This document shows, one piece after another, positions 23,357 to 36,173 of a stretch of 38,182 nucleotides of DNA (the stretch's first letter is position 1; the number at the start of each line of letters is the position of its first letter). Origin of the DNA: Condylostoma magnum. Taxonomy: Eukaryota > Ciliophora > Heterotrichea > Heterotrichida > Condylostomatidae. Below the pieces are notes generated by a model, which had not been told where the DNA came from, did not search any database, and was given only the letters and a program-made list of their open reading frames with translations. The translations under genes and the position numbers were made by a program. The stretch lies in NCBI GenBank assembly GCA_920105805.1, contig CAKKTI010000193.1, forward strand, positions 1-38,182, read 5' to 3'.

Positions 23357-26300
23357 CTAAACTAATAGCAATAGTAAACTAATCACCCAAACCTTGATCA
23401 GCTCTGAAAAATCGTCCTCGTTCTAGTCGTCAATAACAGTTTAGGTGGTAGCAGTTCTGAATTAGAAGCTCTCGACTCCAATCTCATCATCCAGTACAAT
23501 AGACATCGGCCACAATGGATAACTGTTATACGCCATGCAATACGCAGTATAGGTTGTAATAGGCATGAGTCCAGTAATCCTAACAGTACCTCCGATTCCC
23601 ACATCCGTGTAGTTGATACACTCATACTTTGCTTCTTCATTATTCTAATCCAATCCCAGTAGAATCTGTTCCGAGGTGGGATCAGAGTCGTTATTTCTTG
23701 CTGCAATGCAGCAAATTTCCCCTGCTTGGTCAGACTGTAGTGAAATAGTAACAGTAGTGCTTGATACTTAAGACAGTGAGGGCTTTCCTCCGTTGGTCCA
23801 GCTGGGGTTTATGTAGCCTGAGTGGGAGACTATCTTGAACTCGAATACAGGAGTGAAGGTGATTCCAATGCCAGCGATCTGCTCTCTCAGCCACTGGTGT
23901 TGCTCGGGGGTTAATGTTCCCTCTTAAGTCGGAGTGGGGTTGTCTAGCTGGCGGTTGGGGCCCATTGTCCATTCATATTCCGTCTTGGCAACTACACTCA
24001 CATCCACATTCGTGTTCAGACGGCGGGAAGTGGACCTTTTATAGTCGAATAAACTGGACGGGGAAACTCCCATTGCAGCAGCGGTTAAATCCTTGATCTA
24101 TTCAGCCTTGTTTGCTGTCACTTCTCCTTAAAAGCTCACCTTTATGCCTATTGCCTCTGGCATTGTTTAAGTATTGAATTAGAGGTAGAAGGGTTTAGAC
24201 CATATACCAGATATGTTTTAAACGTATGTCCATAGTTCGTATTAAGTCTCAGCGTACAAGTCACTCATTTCAGCTATTTAAAGGATCTCATTTGTACGGG
24301 ATATACTGACAAACCAGCGTGTCTTTTATAGTTCTTTCTTGTATATTCGGCGTTGGAAGGATACCCATGATGCTAATCTATCGTCTTAAAGGTCGTCAGT
24401 GTCAGGTTCAACTTCTGTTTCTTCTTTTTCGTCCTCTTCTTAATCGGGAAGTTCCTCATCTAGTTCAAAAATATCACCTATGGTTTCCTCTAGTTGTGAT
24501 ATTGTTTTTGGTTCAACGCCCTTGGCACCCATGAAAAGAATGTAATAGCCGTCTGCATTACTCTTTGCTTCAATTCTAGCGTAGTTCCTAGTAACGTTTT
24601 GCTCAGATACTAGCTCGATTTCAGGCTGGGAAGTTGGGGCTGTAGATGATCTAGTTATGTTTACGGAAAAGTTGGAAATTGGTTAGAAGGCTGCTGAGTC
24701 TGCACCGGTTATTTCTGCAGTGATTTCAACCATTTAACTTGTAGTTTCATCAGTTATAAACTCAAAATCTCCGTTTACTATTACTACAAAATGTTTAGTG
24801 TTTTTATTAGGCTCGAAGATTATGGCACTTGGCTTTATTTCTATATGTTATTAAGACTCATTGGCTGGTTTCAGTATGATTGATACCTCCGTATGAGGAG
24901 CATAGTTATAGGTAATAGGGATAGGAGGGCTAGTAGTGCCTACAGGTAAGTTGGGAATTGAGCCCATTGTATACATTGAGAGCTCAGTAGGTGCAACTTC
25001 CACTAATGTTTTGGCAGGAGGATTATATTAAGATTCTTTCAATGTACTTTATAGGGATTCTTCGGTTTCCCAATTGATGTAATAAATTCCTGGGGCTATG
25101 TTAGCAGAGGCTGAAACTCTGAAAGGAATTTGTTTTTACTGGTGATACATCTTAAAATCGCAGGTTGAAGTAAAAACAAGTTGATTGTTGCCTATAGGAG
25201 CTGTAAACACATTTACATGAGGTTTGAACTCGATCTCTTTTGCTGCTAAGCCTTCTAAGGTGCTTTCAGTAGTTATGTATATGTCTTAAGTCTGGCCTCC
25301 TGGAATCAATCTAATCCTATTAGTCTTGCTGGCTGGTCGATAGTCATTTACTTTGAACTCTCTTTGTTTGTTCTCTAGGCCAATATACCCGATGTTTTGG
25401 TTAAGATAAGAAGCTGCAAGATATACTAGGTTTTGAGTGTCGTATACAAAGATTCTGAATTGCTCGGTCCACAGATCATGCAAAGTAAACACAGTTGAGT
25501 CATTGGCGTCGAAATCCCAAGTGAAGGTGTCTTATTTCTCTCTTTATAACCCGTATTCTGGATTTCTTAGCTCAAAGACTTTAAGTAGGATTCTAGACTC
25601 ATTATCAACTTCCAATGAGACATTATTTAAGTCTAAAATGATGAAATTGTTCTCAGTTCTACAGTCAGTTTCCGTTACTATAGCTTGTTCACTGAAATCA
25701 TTGATTCTGGTGTCCTAATCTACCCAATACAAGGAGCATCTAATTGACCGATTTCCTCTGTTGAGATATAATTCATATTATGCAGGAAGGTATAACACAA
25801 TAGCATATCCGTCTCTAAGGGTTAAATTAGTATAAAACTCAAAGGTATAATTGGCCTTTTCAAACAGGTTTCTATTGGAGATTTGAATATTCCTAATACT
25901 AAGCCCAGGAGCTTGTTTTACCAAACCAACTCCAGATATGTTCCTATTCTTAGCCTTGATATTATTATCAGAGTCTATATGATATAGCTGGAAGTCCTCG
26001 GTAGAATTGGTTCCGTTATTAGCAGGATTCCTTACATCCTCAAAAGTTATAGTTAAATTAGTGTCTTCCTCAGTCAATAATCCTCCATATACATTTAAAA
26101 ATCTCCTATCAGCTGTGCATTCTATTAAACCTCTTAACTCAGGACTGCTGCATCCGAGATAATGTGTAGTGGGTTGGTACCACGAGTACTTGATTTCATT
26201 ATCACCTAAAAATGCGTTATATTCTCTAGGGAAGATAATTAAAAATCTGTCTCCAGTTTAGAACACTTCTGACGATTTAAAGTGGAAAGTGTAATCGGCA

Positions 26301-29300
26301 AGCTCACCGGCTGTATAAGTGTCTAAGACTACCGGGTTACTTCTAGTTCCAGAAATCGTTCCAGTTATAGCATTTGTCACTACTAATTAAGACTGATTAG
26401 AACGGTTAGACAGGGAGTCTTGAATCAAAGTTACACTGTTGTACACTACATCCACTGTATAATAGTATTCAGTGTTGTTGTCAGCAGGGTTGGTCTGGCC
26501 TTTTTCTATATAAAACTCAACTTGATCTGAGGTTTCTATGTTTTGTGCTAAAGTGAATATAAGTTTATTTCCATCTAGCGATACAGTGCTGTATTAATGT
26601 GTGCAATATACGTAATTTTTAGTATTGAATGCAGGGACTGTCCAATCCCCGTATGCGCTGTATAGAGTTAGTACAGATCCAGATGGAACTTTTTGGCTTA
26701 GAGTGAACCGCATGTACACATTGACTTCTGTTTCATTGGCATTAGGTGGGAATACTTAGTTCTCCGCGAAGGTAGAGAATCCAGCAGGCAAAGCAGTCTC
26801 TACTTAGCAAGTTTCATCAGATATATCAGTTTTTTCATCAATAATAACGCTACCAGCGGCAGTTTTGTACGTTTTAATATAATCAACATGTCCAGTATTC
26901 AAGGAATTTGTTTCAACGTTTATAGGTGACAGGCAATCTAAGAAGTTGACAGCTATAGCTAGAGAATTATCGAATCCTTTAAAGCCTGTGATTTTCCATA
27001 TATTATTATCTTATACACAGCTCACTGATCCTCCTTCTACCAATGGAGTGAGATTTTCAACCTCACAGGTTCCCAGTACTCGCCATCTTGTGTCCAATTT
27101 TATGTCTATTCTACCGTTGTCTGGAATTCCTGATTATGTTGTAAAAGTAACTTAGATTGTGTATTAGAAGGCTTGAGGACCACGTCCAATTACTTGGGTA
27201 GGAGTAGGTGTTATTTTATTAATAGTACCTCTATTCACATTTATTGTATTAGTAGGAGACTCACATTTAGTGCCAAATCCTAAGTTTATGTCTCCTTAAA
27301 CACCAGTTTACTCATATCGAGAAGTTATAACACCATTTAACCTTATCTAATGAGAAGCAGCCCCAGCAGTGTAACTTTTACTTACTTTCCCTATTAAAGA
27401 AGGATAGTTAAAATCAATGTTACTTGATTCAAACTTTTAAATATCATATACTGACACTCCATTGAAGGTTATAGTAGGTGATTCAGCAAAACTAAATCCT
27501 GGAGGGAAGGTGAAAGTAACAAAATCATATGTAGTACCTATTGATGTATAAGCACCTGTATTAGTTAATTAAAAGGGAGAAATTGTAGTAAAAATATCTA
27601 AATCAAGATTACTGCCGGCTAAAGTACCAGAACTAGTTGTCGCTGCAGGTGCACCTACAGTACCTTTAGCTAAAACAAAATTAAATTTCTCGTTAGGATT
27701 TCCACTTTTAGGTTTAAACAAAAACTTTGCATTTTCAATATAAGTATTTACTGTGATATAGATAGAATATGTTGTTCCAGATGCAAGACTATTAGAGTTA
27801 GCAATTCTAATAGTATTTGAGTCAAATAGAGTAGCTGTTATGCCAGTGTCAAAGTTATGAGTGTCAACTAAGGTAAAGGGATATGGATCTCCTATAGAAA
27901 GCCCAGTACCACCACTACTACCTCCATTTATAGTTAAATCAATATAATAATCATTTTTATCATTTGAGAAGTCCTAGCTGTATATAGGGAGAATAGTAAC
28001 CGTGTTGATCTTACCGCAATATTTAGTGTTACCAATAGTTATTCCATCTGTTCCTGCAGTAAAGGTCAGCACTTAGAATTTAACATATTCAGTTGTATCT
28101 ATTGAAGCAGTGGCCCATGACTCATATCTAGTTTCTTTGTTACTTTCTACTCTTGGCAAGCTTAAGTTGCCAGCCCCAGCGCCAAAGTCATTATAAAATT
28201 GCATAGAGATTCCATTACGCGGAGTACTTCCAGTATACAAATCGATATCTCTTGGAGCTCCTAAGGTATTTGTGCCTACAAGTCCTTTAACAGCTGCTTC
28301 AGCACTTAAAAGATTAAACTCATTTCCAGCTGTTACCGAATTATCTCTTAGCAAATATTGAACTTTTAGAGGATCAGTTGTCTATGACTTATCCTAATTT
28401 ACATATACAGCAAAATCACTAAGTTGTTTTGCAATAGGAAGTCTTATTTTGAAATCAACAATAGTAGATGAAGTGTATAGAGCATCTCTTACCTTAATAT
28501 AAGATGAAATAAATTTATTTTAGAAAACACCAGTATTATCCACAGGATTTGCCCCATTAGTATCAGTAAATTGTAAAATAAAAGAGCTAAGTCTTCCAAC
28601 TCCAGTACTAGCATATTAAATATTAGCAGAGTTTGAAACGTCAATAATAGTATCTCCATCTTCACTATTATAAGAAATAGCCGACACTGCAGGATTTGCC
28701 CCACTAAAATTAGTAAGAGTCGATACAGTTATCCTAGTATCTTCCAAAACAGCATCAGTGAATGTAATATTTACCTTACCAGCGGTAGCAGTGCACTCAT
28801 ATTAAGTCCCAATGTACTCAACAAAGCAATACGCGTCATTAGTACCAGCAGCTCCTACCAGGTTTGTAGGAAGTTTCCAAAACGTATCATGAATAGTAAC
28901 ATTAGTAAACAACACCTCTAATCTCCCTGAACTTGGAATAGTATTATTCAGCACGATTGTTACATTTGTATACATAGTCAAACCTTATATAATCTTAGAG
29001 TCTTGATAACCATTATGCGGCCTCCAATTATCAATAGCCATACTTCCATATATAGTATCCGGTCCTTACCCAAAATAGTTTTAAATAGCATCTGTAGTGC
29101 CAACTCTCCATATCTCTAAGTTCCAATTATACTAGCTAGTGGGGTAATCGGCTTCAGGGGACTCAAAACTCTTAATTTTCAGCTGAATATCCAGTGAATT
29201 ATTCTCAGAGCCCAACTCACTTACATCAATATCCCTCGCAAGTCCGTAAATAAACAACATATTAGCCTGGGTATCAGACACACACTGCAACCTGTTTGTA

Positions 29301-29980
29301 CCATCAGCCGCCGTGAAATAATTATCAGTTGAATTCACAATATCTATAGAATCACAGGACGGATTTGCAGATATCTACCAATCATTGTCCGTGTAAATCA
29401 CAAAAACATCATTTTCCCACAAATCATCCCTTACATTAAACCTGAAATTGAGTGTAACATCCGAATTTATATCAGCCTACTACTGTTAATGCGGAGTGAT
29501 GGTGAGAGGAAGGGGATTTCCTAGAGGTTCTGACACATATAAGTTTCCAAAGGTAGCGTTCCAGTCAACTATCTGTCCACCTTAATGCACACGTGTTCTG
29601 ATACCAAAGGGACCATACCCTCCGGCTGCACCTGGTAAATCCACTCCTGGTACTTAAACCTCCATGTCCTTTCCACCTGTAATAGTCATTGACTGACTCA
29701 CCCAGATGTTCTATGAGTCGGCAGTGTCTGCAAGTATAGAACTGGGGAATATCACCTCTACATATCCTCCCTAGATAGTAGTGGAGGGACGGAATTTAAA
29801 GTAAAGTGTAACATCTTCGGAACTTCCGTTTGTTTTAGAAGATCGTATTGGTTATGAGGACCAGTCTTCTATTCACCAGGTTATACGCCCTGGGTCCACG
29901 CCAAGATCACGCCCTGTTGTGAGGTTGGCTTAAGCTAAACTGAGGCAGAGTAAAAAAGCTAGGAATGCTGTCCGCGCCAT
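23357..29980 (-). CDS. Giant secreted/surface protein of beta-rich repeats, 2,207 aa
   Basis: One uninterrupted frame from ATG 29980. It has a clear signal peptide (MARTAFLAFLLCLSLAQAN), then many Thr/Ser/Asn/Gly-rich modules of roughly 100-200 residues with alternating strands, recurring phrases of the type 'GDRFLIIFP', 'YTFEFYTNLTL' and 'VTFTFPPGFS', and very many N-glycosylation sequons. An acidic stretch (FELDEELPDQEEDEKEE) lies near residue 1,840. A fibronectin-III-like end (VRITGLMPITTYTAYC) precedes a hydrophobic C-terminus, FSELIKVWVISLLLLLV, right before tandem TAG-TAA. That tail is short and terminal, as in GPI-anchor signals, though a tail anchor is also possible. It is probably a cell-surface or adhesion protein; no named family was recognised. 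The lack of introns and of frame breaks over 6.6 kb argues for strong selection. Confidence 0.8.
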
Positions 29981-30157
29981 TTAATATTATAACCGTCTAA
30001 GGGAAGTTTGGATGGATTGGGTAGATGGGGTTAGAAAGGGGTTTGAGATTTATATGGGAGAGGAGTTAGGTAGGTGGTTGTATTGGGCTGTGTAAGCATT
30101 TTTAGGAGTGTATGCGGTGTGCATCAGGGAGGTAGGTTTATATAATTTTAAGTAAAA
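29981..30157. promoter_or_regulatory. Divergent spacer
   Basis: 177 nt between the giant surface-protein start and the seven-helix protein start. It is less AT-rich than the other spacers, with G-rich plus-strand stretches (30000-30100). Confidence 0.35.
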
Positions 30158-31069
30158 ATGCCGGAGTATACTAGTACTGTACTGCAGAATTTGTCATTGA
30201 GCAGTGTAGTGATCATCAATGTTGGAATTTTGATTGTTGTTGTGTTTAAAATTTGAAGGATTTTTAAGATAGCCCAGGGAAATCTTGTGTGGTTAAAGGT
30301 AAATTTTATGATTTTAGGAATTCATACAGTTCTTAGACTCATATTCTGCATTTTCCTTTTATCTAATGTATATTTTGGTATATGTATAATCTTTGACGCT
30401 GTTCCTAGTTTCCTAATAAATGCACTGGGATTGAATATATGGATATCATGGACTGAAATAAGAATTAATACTAATTGTATTAGTAAAAGTGTAAAGAAAA
30501 AAAGAATAAATCGCTACTATTTTGCCTTCTGTGCCATAAATATAGCTGAATTTCTACTGATCAGTATAACTTTGATCTTAATCATACTAGAAAACTTGTA
30601 TCTACCTTTCTATATGTAATACTTATCAACGACTTTAATAGTCTCGTCCTGTGCCTTAATTCCTGCTGTTTTATTGTATATTTCAGCCAGAAAGCTTAAA
30701 CGGCATATTTTAAGAGTATTTGATGATACAGACAATAAAACTTTAGTCTATAGAGTAAAATTTAATCAGATTAATGCAATCACTATCGTTTTTGTAGTCT
30801 GCTTTGCCATAAGAGGATTGATTCCTATAATAATCTACCTTATAATCCATTACACTTCAACTTTGAGCCATAATAAGGTTGTGTTAGTAATAATACTATC
30901 GTATTTGATTACAGAAATACTGCCTACTCTTACAATAATACTTGTACTTTAAATACCAAAAGAGGATCCCAATCAATCATACGTACAAAGAGATATGTCC
31001 ACTACAAGCTCTGATATATGCAACAGAAGCTCTTCATTTACCCTATATAATAAAATTACTAAACCATAA
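30158..31069 (+). CDS. Seven-helix protein, TOM1/GPR137-like
   Basis: 303 residues with about seven predicted membrane helices and a polar, Ser/Thr-rich cytosolic tail (RDMSTTSSDICNRSSSF). FLINALGLNIWISWTEIR in helix 3 and ITEILPTLTIILVL in the last helix resemble the THH1/TOM1/GPR137 group, whose members sit in vacuolar, lysosomal or other endomembranes. TGA encodes Trp in VVVFKIWRIFK after helix 1. The stop is TAA 31067-31069. The next gene on this strand starts 78 nt downstream. Family assignment is moderate; a GPCR-like membrane protein is the safe description. Confidence 0.6.
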
Positions 31070-31147
31070 GTTATCTTCCAAAACAACCCTTATTCTTGCA
31101 TAACATAAAATCAGTTATTAACTCCCTATTTTCCAATAATTCTAAAT

Positions 31148-32143
31148 ATGCTCCGCAGTGCCAAAACTCCTGTAGATCGTGACAACGCAATCTCCTAAAT
31201 GCGTGAAACCTTCTTTGAAGAATCAAAACTGGATCCCTACAAACCCCGCTACGGCCTTTTCTCCTACCCAGGCACACTAGCAATATCTAAGCAGCCATAT
31301 GAGGTAAAGATCATTCCAGAAAGGGACGACTAGGGCAAACCGGCTATAATGCCCCGAAACCCTCAAACTTCCCCAGGAAAAGTAGGAAAAGTAAATGATG
31401 CCTATCTCTCTAAACCACAATTTCATACAATTGGCGATCCTTATACAAACTCACCACCACCGTGGGTCGATGAGCGAGACAGAACAATGAAATAAAAGAA
31501 AGTACATGAGGCATAGTTCAAACCAGGAGGAGGTCCCTTTCAACCTCCTTATGCACCCTATGAACATTTAAGTAATTTAAATGATCAGAAGAAGAACCAC
31601 AGAGATGCTGAAGGCCATGTGATTTTAGAGCCTTTTAACTTCGTTACATCACCCGCTAAAAAGGGAAACCCTAATAATTATCCCAATACTGGATTCAACA
31701 AGCAACCAGAGTACCTCCCGGACCCCTATTCCCGAAAAAATGAATTTGCAAGGGAGGAACTAAAGAAAGATCTAGCAAAACGCCAGGAAGCCCCCTTTAA
31801 AAACACTCATTATGGAAATCGTAATTTTTATCCGGATGAGAAAACTTATTAAGACTATTAGATTAAGAATCCGGGAAGAAGGCCCATGGGCCTTCCTAAT
31901 AAATTTCCACATGAGGGTCCTTTCAAGCCTTCAAATCCCCCTAAAAGCAGTGTAATAGACAAGACATTGTCAAGATTTCCTGAGTGGAAGCCAAATACAG
32001 CTAAGCCGGCAGCTCAGCGCCGTAAGGTGGAAGTACCTTGGAGAAGAACTTATATAGAAAGAACCAGGCCCACTCCGTCTGTCAACGCTATGAGGACTAA
32101 CGTCCGTGCTAGTTTTATGAGAAGTGCAGGAAGACTTAGGTGA
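31148..32143 (+). CDS. CFAP96: Cilia- and flagella-associated protein CFAP96 (C4orf47-like)
   Basis: 331 residues rich in Pro, Lys, Arg and aromatic residues. Features of CFAP96 in order: YGLFSYPGTLAISKQPYE near the N-terminus; HTIGDPYTNSPPPW; KPGGGPFQPPYAPYEHLS; FNFVTSPAKKGNPNNYPNTG (the 'NFxTxPxKKGxxxY' box); and EGPFKPSNPPKS near the C-terminus (the 'FKPSSPxKK' box). CFAP96 is an axonemal/centrosomal protein associated with doublet microtubules. The usage of CCC, CGC and GGA is higher than in neighbours, and the composition is less AT-rich, suggesting high expression. It ends with tandem TGA-TAA; the TGA (32141-32143) overlaps the last codons of the convergent channel gene. Confidence 0.88.
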
Positions 32144-33257
32144 TAATGTTTATTCTACACAAGTCTTGCAGCTTTTCTGTTATATTCGACAGCTTTTCAT
32201 TTATTGAACTCAGGTCCTCCTCTCGTCTTGTCTGTGAATTCAATAATCGTGTTTTTTAAGACTTGTAATTCAATACAGCTCTTCGCAGTTTTTAGGAGGT
32301 TTTTAGTCCTCGGGTTCTTTTGAAATAGTTGAATTAAAGGGCTGCGAAAACTGCCTTTCCAGCTGCTTGTGTTGTTCTGATTTCATGGAAGGATTTGTTT
32401 TAGGATTTTGATAGTTGTAGGGCGGATTCTAGGGTAAAAACTATCATTGTAAAGCTGAACACTCCTCATATACCGCAGATTATAGCTATTATTCGCCCGA
32501 AATGAGTAGATGGGTAAAATTCACCGTATCCTATTGTAGCTATTGTAACAGCACAGCATCATACTGAGTTTAGGTATGAGTCAAAATCCTTTTGGGATAT
32601 ATAGATATAGGGTCTCTCAGAGACCCTCATAATACCTCCTAGGAAGAACAAACTAGGAATTACTATAAAGCTTATCATTAACAAAGGGTAGCATTTTACC
32701 AGGCATTTAATCGCAAATCTAATTGTAATTTTTGTTCTGTTTTATATACAACAACTACGTGCTAGGTCATCGTAGTATTGAGAGTAGTTAAAGATACAGC
32801 GTAAAAGGAAATAAATACGACCAAACATCAGAACATATAGTACTTCAGAGGTTTTGTAGCATATGTCTTCAAAATCTGGAGAATTGTCTTATAAGTCTAA
32901 GTATGGCTGTCTTATTCATATATTAGAGCTGAGATAAGGATATGGTAGTAGTATAATCATAAATGTTTCTGATAAAAGTAGAAAAAATCTCTTAATAGTT
33001 ACCAAATTCTTACTATAAAATCTGGCTTTTGTTACATGTCTAATAGTATTGAGACAAACTGCTATAATCGTAGTTAACAGTGCAATTCACCTATAAGCTG
33101 ATGTAATTTCATTAGTTTTACAATTAGCATGTCTTCTTTCCGATGAGAAGTCCAATTCATAGTCAACAGTAGCAAAAACAAATCCTACTGTAATAAAACA
33201 AGTGGAAAACAGTTCAACTAATCTTCAGTCCAAATTAAATCTTTACTTTGTATACAT
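32136..33257 (-). CDS. SK-type (small-conductance) potassium channel subunit
   Basis: 373 residues with six predicted membrane helices. The S4-S6 part aligns with SK channels: [16 protein letters not shown] (SK 'RFVMKTLMTICP'), MRVSERPY ('VRVCERY'), the pore [20 protein letters not shown], and after S6 a helix with [19 protein letters not shown] that matches the calmodulin-binding 'NAAANVLRETWLIYKHTK'. The pore-helix Trp is a TGA (32559-32561). The selectivity filter is GYGE rather than the usual GYGD. SK channels open on calcium through bound calmodulin, so this is likely a calcium-gated K+ channel, perhaps in the ciliary or cell membrane. A Lys/Glu-rich C-terminal coiled coil follows. It ends at TAA 32136-32138, so the coding region overlaps that of CFAP96 by 8 nt. 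Confidence 0.85.
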
Positions 33258-33268
33258 TTATCAATAAT
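33258..33268. promoter_or_regulatory. 11-nt divergent spacer
   Basis: TTATCAATAAT is all that separates the start codons of the SK channel (-) and COMMD4 (+). Confidence 0.5.
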
Positions 33269-33868
33269 ATGAGATTTAAGTTCTGCGGAGACATGGAACC
33301 CCCAGAGTGGGTTTTAGCTGAAATTGCAACTCTTTCTAAAATTGTAAGTTTAATGCAGACTGCTGTTAGAATGAAGTTAGCAGGAGCTTCAATTGCTAAA
33401 TAGATCCAAGGCCAGGAAGTTGACGTAAATTATATACAGCGATAAAGAATATATAAGTTTTTATATGATCTAGGGCTTAATTAGCGAGAGGTAGTCTAAG
33501 CTGTTGCTACAATCCACTTTCTGCTGTCCCAGGCCGCCAAGTACGAACTTGATGCATCTGTTTTTGAGTAGGAATTACAGCATTTAGGATGTCCTTTAGA
33601 AGTAGCAGATGCTTTGACTAAGGTTTATAATGATCATTAGTAAGGAATTATTGCTACTTAAAGAAACTCGCATTTAAGGGTTGGGGAAATTGGATAGTTT
33701 GATTGAAGGCTTGATTATGATTTGATATAAAATAAGCCTTTTGCGGCTTTGAATGTTAAGATTAATTAACAACCTGTGCATTTTAATATTACAGTTCAAG
33801 ATTTAGGAATGTTAATTGGTGAGTTGGAGAAAGCTCAGGAAATTATGGAAAATACAACTCTTAGTTAG
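33269..33868 (+). CDS. COMMD4: COMM domain-containing protein 4
   Basis: 199 residues, the same length as human COMMD4. The N-terminus [20 protein letters not shown] is nearly identical to the animal protein ([20 protein letters not shown]). The alpha-helical N-terminal domain continues ([34 protein letters not shown]), and the COMM domain follows, with FDWRLDYDL (its conserved Trp is TGA at 33704-33706) and [24 protein letters not shown]4 is part of the COMMD/CCDC22/CCDC93 ring of the Commander complex, which recycles membrane proteins from endosomes. TAG at 33866-33868 ends the protein directly after the last helix, where the human protein stops. This is one of the best proofs that TAG can be a terminator here. 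Confidence 0.95.
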
Positions 33869-34271
33869 TTTTATTAGTAAATTTTACGAGTTTTGTAAAG
33901 GTGGATTAATGGGTTTTTAGCACATAGAGTAAAAACTGTTAAAATCTTTAAAAGTGAGTGTATTACTTTAAGGTAAACTTTCCACATATACAGAAAATAC
34001 TTTAACTATAAATGAATATGGCTTTATATCAGTTCAAAACCAATTTCCCTGATTCCTAACAAGAATACTAGCTCATTACCAACCCCTACCCCCAGAAATT
34101 TCCCTAGACCCACCTAACCTTGTATTTCCTAACACTAAAAAAAACATTATTTTAACTTAAAATATGCCTAAAACACACATTTTTATAGCGTTATTTAAAT
34201 TAAAATATCAATTTCTACCAAAAACAAAACAACACCCAAATAACCAAATCCCCCTATAATTAATGGCCACT
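33869..34271. other. Intergenic, C-rich on the plus strand, no clear gene
   Basis: 403 nt between the convergent COMMD4 and FLYWCH genes, the longest convergent gap in the window. A short plus-strand frame from 34011/34017 (MALYQFKTNFPD...) is open but rests on TAA/TAG read-through and has no recognised homology, so it is not annotated. Confidence 0.4.
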
Positions 34272-34898
34272 TTAATTGTTATTTATTTTATAAATTATGA
34301 CAGGAACCGGGCTGACTCCAAGTATCCGTGTTAGCATTCCCTTGACTGAATCAACATTATGAGGATAAACTTCGACTTCTACTATCGAATTGCACTATTA
34401 CTGCTCTACTTTCCCCGACCTCATAGTAAATTGAGTAACATCCTCCAGTGAAATCGCACTGAGCACCTGCCCAGACTACAGAAGTTGATCACATATACTT
34501 TATATCTCTTACTGCTACTCAACCTAGAATCTGATCATAGTACGGGAATTTCCGTTAAGCAAAGTTACCTTTCGCTTTTTTACAGGAAGTTCCTCTTATT
34601 TGATTGTATCTGGGGAAAGATACTCTTCTATGACTATTGGACGACAAGTTTGCGAGTGTAGTTCAGGATTACGTTGTAATTAACTAGGAGTTATCGCTCG
34701 TCATAGCTTGGGTTTATTAGACATGTGGGTGTTTAGGTCTAAATGGGCATTGCTTCTCTTGAATGTGAGATCGGTTAGGTTAAAGTGGAGCCGGGCTGGG
34801 CAGTTCTTATCTGAGCATCGGAAGTAAACTTTATTTTTTATTTTACTGTGACGGTGAAAAGTATAAAGCACTTTTTACTCCTTCTAGCTTTCTTGCAT
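34272..34898 (-). CDS. FLYWCH-type zinc-finger protein, 208 aa
   Basis: From ATG 34898 the frame gives YTFHRHSKIKNKVYFRCSDK, then NCPARLHF and HLDLNTHMSNKPKLW. This is the C-x(5)-C...H-x(5)-H core of FLYWCH/WRKY-GCM1-like DNA-binding fingers (aromatic strand, two Cys, then the HxxxxxH pair), about residues 14-65. The remaining about 140 residues contain KKRKV, a nuclear-localisation-like basic run, and a Gln-rich, probably helical segment (FQVEQQQEIQSICDQLLQSG), ending in PVIIYKINNN before TAA 34272-34274. FLYWCH fingers occur in Mutator-like transposases and in chromatin or transcription factors derived from them. No transposase domain is present here, so a stand-alone DNA-binding protein is likely. 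W in KLWRAIT is TGA. Confidence 0.65.
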
Positions 34899-35075
34899 GG
34901 TAGAAAATGTCCAGATTACTATTATCCAATATAAACACGTATTTATTTATTGGGGTGTATTTTGGTAAATTAGGAATTTGAATATGCAGTGTTTTAATAT
35001 TTAATTTAAAAGTGAATTATATGTCAAATTTTGATCATAAAAATTATAGCAAAAATACGGCCTATTAAGCTAAAA
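34899..35075. other. Short AT-rich spacer
   Basis: 177 nt between the kinase stop and the FLYWCH gene start on the same strand; nothing recognised. Confidence 0.4.

Positions 35076-36173
<1,098 letters not shown>

Noticed and set aside
34011-34160. Small plus-strand gene starting MALYQFKTNFPD
   Set aside because: No homology recognised, coding appearance weak, and the C-rich sequence makes chance openness likely when TAA/TAG are sense.
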